From an uncultured beta proteobacterium (GTDB lineage Bacteria > Pseudomonadota > Gammaproteobacteria > Burkholderiales > Rhodocyclaceae): a stretch of 12,533 bases of DNA. The notes under the pieces were generated by a model. It was not told where the DNA came from. It saw nothing but the letters and a program-made list of their open reading frames with translations, and searched no databases. The position numbers were made by a program, and so were the translations under genes. The stretch spans positions 1 to 12,533 of the forward strand of contig CAIYYE010000587.1 in the NCBI GenBank assembly GCA_903930395.1, read 5' to 3'. Below are positions 1 through 6,597 of the stretch, in pieces (position 1 is the stretch's first letter; every line of letters starts with the position of its first letter).

Positions 1-46
1 GGCTTTAGTATGATTAGTTAACCAATGGTGAAAGCTGTACGGGCTA

Positions 47-168
47 ACTACAGGCACGAATGACCTTGGGTTGGCCTTTCCGTGCTTTGGGGTTAATCGT
101 GGGATCAACAAGCAAACCCTCAAAAGCAAAAAGCCCCAAACAATCGGGGCTTTAGGTCACTACAGGCA
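47..168. repeat. Short direct repeat in the low-GC left flank
   Basis: The 10-mer ACTACAGGCA occurs at 47-56 and again at 159-168, just beyond the tRNA 3' end. A second short match, GGCTTTAG, occurs at 1-8 and 148-155. The first 120 bases are about 48% GC, clearly lower than the genes to the right. The repeats could be remnants of a duplicated tRNA-downstream segment or an integration footprint, but they are short and unequally spaced, so chance is possible. No gene is recognised in 1-127. Confidence 0.3.
128..154 (-). terminator. Rho-independent terminator after tRNA-Ser
   Basis: A perfect 8-bp inverted repeat (AAAGCCCC at 130-137 pairing with GGGGCTTT at 146-153) encloses an 8-nt loop. Read on the minus strand the stem ends in TTTTT, then GC, then TTTT, as expected for an intrinsic terminator. 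It sits 18 bases past the tRNA CCA end. No other terminator is visible between the upstream operon and the tRNA, so it may also end read-through transcripts of the operon. Confidence 0.85.
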
Positions 169-171
169 TAC

Positions 172-262
172 TGGCGGAGGAGGCGGGATTCGAACCCGCG
201 GTAGGGGATTACCCTACACACGCTTTCCAGGCGTGCGACTTAAACCACTCATCCACCCCTCC
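172..262 (-). tRNA. tRNA-Ser (anticodon GGA)
   Basis: A complete class II tRNA of 91 nt with encoded CCA lies on the minus strand. The 7-bp acceptor stem GGAGGGG pairs with CTCCTCC, allowing one G-U pair, and is followed by discriminator G and CCA. The anticodon loop reads CTGGAAA, giving anticodon GGA, which reads serine UCC/UCU codons. A long variable arm typical of tRNA-Ser contains GTAGGGTAATCCCCTAC. The T arm is GCGGG-TTCGAAT-CCCGC. It has its own promoter at 274-301 and a terminator at 128-154. Confidence 0.97.
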
Positions 263-273
263 GGAAGCCGCGC

Positions 274-301
274 ATTGTAGCAGAAGCGGCCGATTGGTCA
301 A
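274..301 (-). promoter_or_regulatory. Sigma-70 promoter of tRNA-Ser
   Basis: On the minus strand TTGACC (301-296) matches the -35 consensus at 5 of 6 positions. After a 16-bp spacer comes the extended -10 element TGCTACAAT, with TACAAT at 279-274. The sequence just after the -10 is GC-rich (GCGCGGC), the discriminator type found at stringently controlled stable-RNA promoters. Transcription should start near 267-268, a few bases before the mature tRNA 5' end. The -35 box overlaps the stop codon (300-298) of the preceding gene. Confidence 0.8.
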
Positions 302-567
302 AGAAACTTTCGGACAAAAGCGAGTCCGAGCCAGAGTATCAGGACGATGACAAAGGTGATGATGCCAATCAGGCGCGGATTGGTGGTACGGGGCAGGAGA
401 ATTGCCACCATCCGTCGTGGCGGGGCCGTAATCAACGCAAAGAGTTGATAAATACGATTATCAGAGCGATTCTGCCCCGCCAGCACATGGAGCATCCCCT
501 GCCCGAGCAGACACAGGCCGAGCATTTCGACGATAGCCCGCAAGGCACTGACCAGAAAAAGGCTCAC
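298..567 (-). CDS. Small two-helix membrane protein, function unknown
   Basis: This 89-residue protein starts at GTG (567-565), 9 nt after the stop of the symporter small subunit, and ends with TGA at 300-298. Two hydrophobic segments, about residues 5-30 and 66-86, flank a basic stretch with the pattern ITAPPRR...LLPR. The TM-N-x-Y-x-L...T-x-P...RR...P-TM pattern weakly resembles one half of a YggT-type membrane protein, but this is not a firm assignment. It is the last gene of the run, so co-expression with the acetate-type transporter is likely. The SD is weak, and translation may depend on coupling to the gene before it. No catalytic motif is visible. Confidence 0.75.
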   Translation of the reverse strand: MSLFLVSALRAIVEMLGLCLLGQGMLHVLAGQNRSDNRIYQLFALITAPPRRMVAILLPRTTNPRLIGIITFVIVLILWLGLAFVRKFL

Positions 568-576
568 CGCGGCGGC

Positions 577-825
577 TTACTCGTCCTCGACGCCGTATTC
601 TGCGTCGAGTTTCTTCATCTGCCGGTTGTACCACCAAATGATCAACAGGTAGATGACCAGTGCGCCCTGAGCGGCCATGTAGAAACCGAGCGGGAAGCCA
701 AGGATGACGACGGCGTTGATCGACCGGGAAAACCAGGTCAGGACGAAGGTGACGAAGATCCAAAAGAGAAGCAGGATGAAGGTCAGTCGGCGGGTCTTTT
801 GCCAGTGAATATCGGCGTCTCGCAT
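577..825 (-). CDS. DUF4212 sodium/solute symporter small subunit
   Basis: This 82-residue membrane protein belongs to the DUF4212 / TIGR03647 family, the small companion of VC_2705-type sodium:solute symporters. Hydrophobic helices lie at about residues 14-33 and 43-66. Between and after them are the family signatures FPLGFYMAAQGA (44-55) and W-x-Y-N near 65-67, with a charged acidic C-terminus. The ATG at 825-823 shares one base with the stop of the large symporter gene (TGATG), a classic translational coupling arrangement that fits 1:1 subunit production. The frame stays open upstream to 975, but that part lies inside the symporter gene in another frame and looks like shadow sequence, so the internal ATG is chosen. 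Confidence 0.93.
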   Translation of the reverse strand: MRDADIHWQKTRRLTFILLLFWIFVTFVLTWFSRSINAVVILGFPLGFYMAAQGALVIYLLIIWWYNRQMKKLDAEYGVEDE

Positions 826-2861
826 CAGGACTCTGCTCCATTCCGGAAGCGGATGGTCTTGAGGAAGCTGCCGGCGCGCGGATCGGGCTTGGTCACCAGA
901 CTGACCAGAATGATCGTGATGAACCCGCCAATGACACCAAATACGCCGCTCGACGTAGATTGGATATGGAACCATGGCTCCATGCCGAAGCCGCTGATGC
1001 CGAGCATGGGAATGCTGTCGAATTCAACGCGAATGATGTAGTAGATCGAGAGCAGGATACCGATCACCATGCCGGCAAGTGCACCGGCGCGGGTGGCCTT
1101 TTCCCAGAAGATGCCGAGGACCAGCGCCGGGAAGAAGGCAGAGCCGGCGATGGAAAATGCCCAGGAAACCATCGACAGGATGGTGCCCGGCTTTTGTGCG
1201 GCAACGGTGGCGGCAAGAATGGCGACGACGAGCAGCAAGGACTTCGAGATCACCAGCCGGAAGTGCGTCGAGGCATCCGGGCGGAAGATGCGGTAATAGA
1301 CATCGTGCGACAGGGAGGTAGTGATGGTCAGAAGCAGGCCGTCGGCCGTAGACAGGGCGGCGGCCAGACCGCCGGCGGCGACCAGCCCGGAGACGACATA
1401 GGGCATGCCGGCGATTTCCGGGGTGGCCAGCACGATGACGTCCGGATTGAGCGAGAGTTCGGCCAGTTGCAGGATCCCGTCGACATTGATGTCCTCGATG
1501 CTGACCAGCCCGATCTTGGCCCACGCCGCCACCCAGCCCGGCAATTTGGTGATGGGAATTTCAGCCAGATGGGTCAGCACTTCGTACTTGGCGAAGACCG
1601 CATAAGCCGGCGCAGTGATGTAGAGCAGGAGAATGAACAAGAGCGACCAGAACACCGATTCACGAGCCTCCCGGACGGTAGGCGTCGTGTAGTAACGGGT
1701 CAGCACATGCGGCAGTGCAGCCGTCCCGATGGTCAGGCAGAAGATCAGGGCGAGAAAATTGAGCCGCATGATGTCCTGTTCCTCGACAGTCTCGCCGGGA
1801 AATGCCTCGCCGTGGTGGATGGGCGGCTTGCTGCGCTCAACCGCCGAAAACATGGCGCTTTCCCAGCGCAGCCTGGCCTGATCGGGATCGTGGGGGAGAT
1901 CGCGATACTGCCTTTCGAGGGCGACGATGTCTTTCATCTGGGCATCGCTGGCCTTGAGTTGATTGATCTGCTTGGAGAGATTTTCGCGTTCGAAATTGAG
2001 CGACTGCGGCAACTGCATGATCTTCTGGGCGTAGAGGTCGGCGCGCTCATGGAAGAGCTGGCGGACTTCGAGTTCAGCCGGATTCTGGAACAGTTTGTCT
2101 TCCAGCGCGGTGACTTGCTGGAGTACCTGGCCATAGACCAGTTGTGGCACAGGGTTGCCGGTCTGGTTATAGGACAGGATGGCGACCGGCGTGATATAGG
2201 CAACGATCAGGATGAGGTACTGGGCGACCTGCGTCCACGTAACTGCCCGCATGCCGCCCAGGAAGGAGCAGACGAGAATGCCGGCGAGGCCGACAAAAAC
2301 GCCGATCTCGAATTGCAGGCTGACAAAGCGGCTGGTGATAACGCCGACCCCGTAGATCTGGGCCACGACATACACAAAGGAAGCGAGGATGGCTGCCGCG
2401 ACGGCGACCAGACGGATGGCATTGCCGCCATAGCGTGCCCCCAGAAAATCCGGAATGGTGTACTGACCGAAGCGCCGCAGATAGGGTGCGAGCAGCAACG
2501 CGACCAGGACGAAGCCCCCGGTCCAGCCGATGACATAGGCCAGCCCCTGAAAGCCGGAGAGGTAGAGCGTACCGGCCAGGCCGATGAAGGAGGCGGCACT
2601 CATCCAGTCGGCGCCGGTCGCCATGCCATTGAAGAAAGCCGGCACGCGCCGGCCGGCGACGTAATACTCGGAAACGTCGGATGTCCGGCAGACGATGCCG
2701 ATCAGCGCGTACATCGTGATGGTGAAAAACAGGAAAGCGTAGCCGATCCAGCGGGGCGGCATGCCGTGCTGTTCGAGCACCGCCAGGGCCCCGATAAACG
2801 CCAGGAAGGCCCCTGTGTAATACAGGTAGTAGCGCTGGAGCCTGGTCAGTGAAGCGAACAT
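825..2861 (-). CDS. VC_2705-type sodium/solute symporter, large subunit (probable acetate/carboxylate uptake)
   Basis: This 678-residue inner-membrane transporter of the SLC5 / sodium:solute symporter family fits the large-subunit type (VC_2705, TIGR03648). Many hydrophobic helices are visible. The motif ALSTADGLLLT (502-512) carries the Ser-Thr pair (S504, T505) that corresponds to Na2-site residues in PutP-type carriers, so ion coupling looks intact. Other family signatures are GADWMSAASF (83-92), FLGARYGG (139-146) and WAFSIAGSAFFPAL (567-580). It is about 130 residues longer than ActP; the excess is a charged, probably helical insert at about 236-362. The ATG start lies 11 nt after the preceding stop, and the stop overlaps the small-subunit start. 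Substrate is inferred from family and from linkage to acs and a CrbS-like sensor; acetate is likely but other short carboxylates are possible. Confidence 0.93.
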   Translation of the reverse strand: MFASLTRLQRYYLYYTGAFLAFIGALAVLEQHGMPPRWIGYAFLFFTITMYALIGIVCRTSDVSEYYVAGRRVPAFFNGMATGADWMSAASFIGLAGTLYLSGFQGLAYVIGWTGGFVLVALLLAPYLRRFGQYTIPDFLGARYGGNAIRLVAVAAAILASFVYVVAQIYGVGVITSRFVSLQFEIGVFVGLAGILVCSFLGGMRAVTWTQVAQYLILIVAYITPVAILSYNQTGNPVPQLVYGQVLQQVTALEDKLFQNPAELEVRQLFHERADLYAQKIMQLPQSLNFERENLSKQINQLKASDAQMKDIVALERQYRDLPHDPDQARLRWESAMFSAVERSKPPIHHGEAFPGETVEEQDIMRLNFLALIFCLTIGTAALPHVLTRYYTTPTVREARESVFWSLLFILLLYITAPAYAVFAKYEVLTHLAEIPITKLPGWVAAWAKIGLVSIEDINVDGILQLAELSLNPDVIVLATPEIAGMPYVVSGLVAAGGLAAALSTADGLLLTITTSLSHDVYYRIFRPDASTHFRLVISKSLLLVVAILAATVAAQKPGTILSMVSWAFSIAGSAFFPALVLGIFWEKATRAGALAGMVIGILLSIYYIIRVEFDSIPMLGISGFGMEPWFHIQSTSSGVFGVIGGFITIILVSLVTKPDPRAGSFLKTIRFRNGAES

Positions 2862-2872
2862 CCTGACGGGGG

Positions 2873-3544
2873 TTAGTGATTGCGCCGCAGAAAGCTGCTC
2901 GCCCGCGACTCTTCGATAAGCTGGGCAGCGGTATCGACCTGCTTGCCGACGGCGCGCACCGTCATCATCTGGCAGATGCGGGCCAGCAGCAGCGTATTGG
3001 CCATGGCGTCGCGCCGGCCGCTCCCGGCATCCAGGCCGAAGACATCGATCCAGTGATCAAGCGGCATGACCGTATCCCCCTTGTCCTCGAACATCGACGG
3101 CAGCAGCCAGGCCAGATCGACCCATTGCGGCTGGAAATCGACACCCAGACGCTCCTTGAAGGCGCGCTGCAGAAAGCCGCCGACATAGGGAATATGGTAA
3201 GTGACGAGTGGCGCCTTGGCGGCGAACAGCAAAAAAGCCGTCAATTGCCGGTCGACGCCGGCCCCCTCGCCGTCCAGGGTGGAAAAATCGACATAGAAAG
3301 TGTCGTCGGGCTGGATGGCGCCCTTCCATATCGAGCTGGCGGCCAGTCCGAGCAGGCGGTCGCTCTCGGGATTCGGGCCGCTGCTGACGATATCGACCAC
3401 GACGTAACGGGTATGAAAGTGCAGGTCGTCCAGCGGTGCCGGCGCACTGGTGCGCCAGACTTCCAGCGAGGCGCGTACGTCGTCTGGCAGATGTGATGGC
3501 GCACTGCCCCGGAATAAAAATTTCTTGAGTCCGAGCATGGTCAT
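2873..3544 (-). CDS. DEDDh exonuclease-fold protein with degenerate active site
   Basis: This 223-residue protein has the layout of a DnaQ/epsilon-type 3'-5' exonuclease, but the catalytic residues are mostly gone. Exo I, normally DxETTG, is DIVSSG at 51-56: D51 is kept and Glu is V53. Exo II aligns without gaps to LVxHNAxFDxxFL at 113-125, with Asp replaced by V121. Exo III has R178 and N183 where His and Asp are expected. The spacing and hydrophobic pattern are preserved, pointing to a retained fold with lost activity. The ATG at 3544-3542 overlaps the stop of the DUF294 gene by 4 nt (ATGA); a second ATG at 3538 is also possible. Related clusters usually pair a DUF294 protein with an exonuclease; here that partner looks non-catalytic. 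No frameshift is seen. Confidence 0.85.
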   Translation of the reverse strand: MTMLGLKKFLFRGSAPSHLPDDVRASLEVWRTSAPAPLDDLHFHTRYVVVDIVSSGPNPESDRLLGLAASSIWKGAIQPDDTFYVDFSTLDGEGAGVDRQLTAFLLFAAKAPLVTYHIPYVGGFLQRAFKERLGVDFQPQWVDLAWLLPSMFEDKGDTVMPLDHWIDVFGLDAGSGRRDAMANTLLLARICQMMTVRAVGKQVDTAAQLIEESRASSFLRRNH

Positions 3545-5517
3545 TGCACCTGATAATCGAGTTTGAGGCGCGTCTGGATTTTGCGCGCCTGACGGAAGGA
3601 TTCCTTCAGGATGCGGCGATCCAGTTCATTGAGCTTGTCGGGATCGATCAGGTTGTCGCCCTGTGTTCCCGGCTCACCTTCCAGATACTGGTGCTGCAAA
3701 CGCAGTAGCTGGATGAAATTCAAGCCTTCGAGCACGGCATTGATTTCATCGCTGCGGATCGAGAGGCGCTGGGCTGCAAGCCGCAGGCGCTGGATGGAGT
3801 TGGTGTTGTGCACACCGCTGGCCATGGCGTAGATACGGGCGACGTCGACGAAGATGCGGGAGCCGTACTTCTTTAGATCGATCTTGCCCGGATGGCCGGG
3901 TTCGAGATCGGTCAGGAAATCGCGGATCTTGCCGAGCGGCGGCTCGACATCGAGCGCATTCTTGGCCATGGCGCGCAGGAACATCGGGTTCGAGGCCGTC
4001 TGCGCCAGCAAGTGGCGGCGCATCGCATCGGCCAGCTCATGCTTGCCGAAGAGCGCGCGGAAGTCGAAGAAAATGGTGGCATTGAGCAGCGCATCCGGCT
4101 GCGGCATGCGAATCCAGCTTCCGAACTGATCCTTCCACTCCTCAAGCGTCAGGCACCATTGCGGGTTGCTCGCCATGATGTTGCCCTTACACAGCGGGAA
4201 GCCGACGCGGTCGAGATCATTGTTGACGTCCAGCGCGTAGGCCAGGAAGCGCTGCTTCAAGGCCTCGACCGATGCCCCTTCGGGCGGCGCGAAGACTATC
4301 CCGTTATCCTGATCAGTACTGAAAGTCTGCTCGTCGCGGCCTTCCGAACCGAAAGCCAGCCAGGCCCATTCGATGCCGTCGAAATTGTGCTTTTCGAGAT
4401 TGAGCTGGATGACGCGACGCGTCAGCGCATCGTTGAGCGCCGAGATGAACTGGGTCAGCTGTTCCGCCCCAACCCCTTGCGCCAGCATGTTGAAGGACAG
4501 TTGGCGAACGTCGGCTGCCGCCTGCTTCAATGCGTCGACATTATGGGCACCGTCGATGGACTGGCGAATCTGGCGCAGGCCGACACGCTGCAGCGAGAAG
4601 AGGTCGCGCTCGGAAACGACGCCGGTCAATTTGCCCTCGGCATCGGTGACCAGCACGTGGCGGATACCATGCGTCGCCATGGCGAACATCGCATCGTAGG
4701 CCGTGGCGTGCTCTTCGATCATGAAGGGATTGGCCGACATGGCCTGACTGACCGGCGTGCTCAGCGGCAGATCGGCGAGAACGACACGGTCAAGCAGGTC
4801 GGTGCGCGTAAATACGCCGACCGCCTTGCGGTCCTCCCCGGCAATGACGAGTGAGCCAATCCCGGCCTTTGACATCGTTTCCAGCGCTGCGCGCAAGGGG
4901 GTTTCCGGTGCAACCGTGATCGGCGAACGCGAGCCGATGCCGGCCAGCGGTGAATTGAGCGTCTGCTGCTCACTGGCGCGCTGGGAAAACTGCAGCTGCA
5001 ACTGGCGGCGCGACTGGTCGAGCAGGCTGGCAATGTACCGCGTGCAAAACAGGTTGAATTCCGGGCTGGAAGCCATCAGCGCCAGAAAATCCTCGGCCGG
5101 CAACTGGTAGCAGAAAGTATCGTCGACGGCTGTATAGAGATTGGTCGATGGCCTGCCGGCCGTCACGGCGCCGATCGGAAAGCTCTCGCCGGCACTGAGG
5201 CTGAGCACTGAATATTCGGTGACAGTCACTTCACCCGCCTGGCGGGCCTGGACCTTGCCCGATTCGATCAGGTAGAAATAGCGGACCTTGCCGGAGTCCG
5301 GCCCAAGAATCTCGCTGCCGGCCGCGTAAAAGACAATTTTTGCCTTTTCGGCGAAGCGTTGCAGCGCGTCCGGCTGCATCTTGTTGAACGGCGCATGGTT
5401 GCGCAGGAAAGCCTGCGTATTGCCGGCCATACGGGTGCGCCCATCCTGGCGCAGCGACATTTCTACCTGGCCGATGGCCTGTTGTTGTTCCTGCCCTGTT
5501 TGCTGTTGCGTAGTCAC
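3541..5517 (-). CDS. cNMP-binding / CBS / DUF294 nucleotidyltransferase-fold signalling protein
   Basis: This protein is 658 residues from the GTG at 5517 (665 if counted from a TTG at 5538; residue numbers here use the longer form). Domain order: Gln-rich N-terminus (10-25); cyclic-nucleotide-binding fold (about 42-165); two CBS repeats (about 200-320); a GlnD-like DUF294 nucleotidyltransferase domain with GSEGRDEQ at 397-404 and the metal-binding acids D409 and D411 in DQDN; then a DUF294 C-terminal helical domain containing KKYGSRIFVD. Active-site residues look intact, but the nucleotide donor and target are unknown for the family. The cNMP and CBS domains suggest control by adenine nucleotides or cyclic nucleotides. 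It lies directly after a shorter paralogue. GTG 5517 is preferred because GAGG sits 5 nt upstream; TTG 5538 overlaps the preceding stop but has no SD; ATG 5460 with AGG is a third option. Confidence 0.9.
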   Translation of the reverse strand: MTTQQQTGQEQQQAIGQVEMSLRQDGRTRMAGNTQAFLRNHAPFNKMQPDALQRFAEKAKIVFYAAGSEILGPDSGKVRYFYLIESGKVQARQAGEVTVTEYSVLSLSAGESFPIGAVTAGRPSTNLYTAVDDTFCYQLPAEDFLALMASSPEFNLFCTRYIASLLDQSRRQLQLQFSQRASEQQTLNSPLAGIGSRSPITVAPETPLRAALETMSKAGIGSLVIAGEDRKAVGVFTRTDLLDRVVLADLPLSTPVSQAMSANPFMIEEHATAYDAMFAMATHGIRHVLVTDAEGKLTGVVSERDLFSLQRVGLRQIRQSIDGAHNVDALKQAAADVRQLSFNMLAQGVGAEQLTQFISALNDALTRRVIQLNLEKHNFDGIEWAWLAFGSEGRDEQTFSTDQDNGIVFAPPEGASVEALKQRFLAYALDVNNDLDRVGFPLCKGNIMASNPQWCLTLEEWKDQFGSWIRMPQPDALLNATIFFDFRALFGKHELADAMRRHLLAQTASNPMFLRAMAKNALDVEPPLGKIRDFLTDLEPGHPGKIDLKKYGSRIFVDVARIYAMASGVHNTNSIQRLRLAAQRLSIRSDEINAVLEGLNFIQLLRLQHQYLEGEPGTQGDNLIDPDKLNELDRRILKESFRQARKIQTRLKLDYQVQ

Positions 5518-5522
5518 GACAA

Positions 5523-5526
5523 CCTC
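5523..5526 (-). promoter_or_regulatory. Ribosome binding site deciding the DUF294 protein start
   Basis: GAGG on the minus strand lies 5 nt before GTG 5517-5515. It is the best SD among the three candidate starts (TTG 5538, GTG 5517, ATG 5460) and is why the GTG was chosen. It lies 9 nt past the stop codon of the preceding gene. Confidence 0.5.
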
Positions 5527-5534
5527 ATTTTTCT

Positions 5535-6590
5535 TCAAAGTGCATAGTTTAACTTGAGACGTTGTTGCAGGCGTTTTGCCTGCTTGAGCGCCTCGCGCAA
5601 GATGGCCCGATCGATGTCATGCAAGGCAGCGGGCTTCAGGCCATACCCTCCGCTTTCCCCTCTCGACACGGCTTCGATCTGCTGCGCCAGTCGCAAGCGC
5701 AAAATTTGCGAGAAGGCGGCCTCGAGCGCAGCAATTTCGCTGGCCGGCAAGCCTGCGGCCGCTCCAGCCTGACGCAGCCGTTCTACCGTATTGACAGCCC
5801 TGCTCCCGCTGGCCAGGGCAAAAATGCGCGCCCCGTCGACGAAGATCCGGCTGCCGTATTTCTTCAGATCGACCGCATCCCCCTCGCCCGCCGCAATGTC
5901 GCCGCGAAAATTGAGCGGCACGTCGACCTGCAGGGCATTGGCCGCCATCAGGTGCTGAAAGGACGGCGTGGCGGCGGTCATGGAGAGGAGCAGTGTGCGC
6001 AGTCGTTCACCCAGGTCCAGTTCGCCATAGAGGGGACGCAGATCGAAAAATATGCTGGCGTTGAGCAGTGCCTCGGGCTCAGGACGACGCACCCAGTCCA
6101 TGAATCTTTGTCGCCACTCTTCGAGCGACAGGCACCAGGCCGGGTTGCCGGCCATGATCTGCCCGGAACACAGGGCGAAGCCACAGTCAGCCAGATGTTG
6201 ATTCACGGCCTGGGCGAAAGGCAGGAATATCTGCCGCAAGGCAAGCGCCTCCTGCTCGCTCACCGCATTGAAGATCAGGCCGTTGTCCTGATCGGTGACA
6301 AAGGTCTGCTCATGCCGCCCCTCCGAGCCGAGCGCCAGCCAGCACCAGGCGACGGGTGGCAGGCGATGGCGGGCCGCAGTCAGTTCGATGATGCGGGCAG
6401 TCAGACGGTCATTGAAGACCGATATCAGGCGCGTCGCATGCACGCCATCGAAACCGTTGCCGGCTGACCCGAGCAGGAATTCGCGCAAGCGCCCGGCCAG
6501 CGCCGGGGCGTCATCAAGATTCGTCAGCGACTGCAGCGCCGCTGCCAGTTCGAGTTGCTGCCGGCAAGGCAGCGTAAAGTCAGTATTCAC
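5535..6590 (-). CDS. Stand-alone DUF294 nucleotidyltransferase-fold protein
   Basis: This 351-residue protein matches the C-terminal half of its downstream neighbour but has no cNMP-binding or CBS domains. It keeps the nucleotidyltransferase motif GSEGRHEQ (88-95) followed by DQDN with D100 and D102, and the C-terminal hallmark KKYGSRIFVD. Roughly 80 residues of helical sequence precede the catalytic motif. The start is GTG (6590-6588) with TGAGG 5 nt upstream; that SD overlaps the TGA stop of the previous gene, so the two genes are likely translationally coupled. Its own stop overlaps or nearly meets the next gene. It probably arose by duplication of the DUF294 module, or is a paralogue that pairs with the sensor-bearing version. 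The substrate is unknown. Confidence 0.9.
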   Translation of the reverse strand: MNTDFTLPCRQQLELAAALQSLTNLDDAPALAGRLREFLLGSAGNGFDGVHATRLISVFNDRLTARIIELTAARHRLPPVAWCWLALGSEGRHEQTFVTDQDNGLIFNAVSEQEALALRQIFLPFAQAVNQHLADCGFALCSGQIMAGNPAWCLSLEEWRQRFMDWVRRPEPEALLNASIFFDLRPLYGELDLGERLRTLLLSMTAATPSFQHLMAANALQVDVPLNFRGDIAAGEGDAVDLKKYGSRIFVDGARIFALASGSRAVNTVERLRQAGAAAGLPASEIAALEAAFSQILRLRLAQQIEAVSRGESGGYGLKPAALHDIDRAILREALKQAKRLQQRLKLNYAL

Positions 6591-6597
6591 AGCGGCC

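Noticed and set aside
71..280. 69-codon plus-strand frame over the tRNA
   Set aside because: It runs through the terminator and antisense to a complete tRNA-Ser.
826..975. N-terminal extension of the DUF4212 small subunit
   Set aside because: The extra 50 codons lie within the symporter gene in another frame and have Arg/His/Trp-rich shadow composition. The ATG at 825 gives the usual family length and a coupled start.
445..1041. 198-codon plus-strand frame across the small-subunit region
   Set aside because: It is antisense to three minus-strand genes with membrane-protein signatures and has no recognisable domain.
960..2852. 630-codon open frame on the plus strand opposite the symporter gene
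   Set aside because: Its product is rich in Gly, Asp, Gln and Arg with no domain pattern, while the minus strand encodes a clear SLC5 transporter. Long antisense frames are expected in GC-rich genes.
3892..4854. 320-codon plus-strand frame opposite the DUF294 gene
   Set aside because: It is antisense to intact CBS and nucleotidyltransferase motifs, and its composition is typical of a shadow frame.
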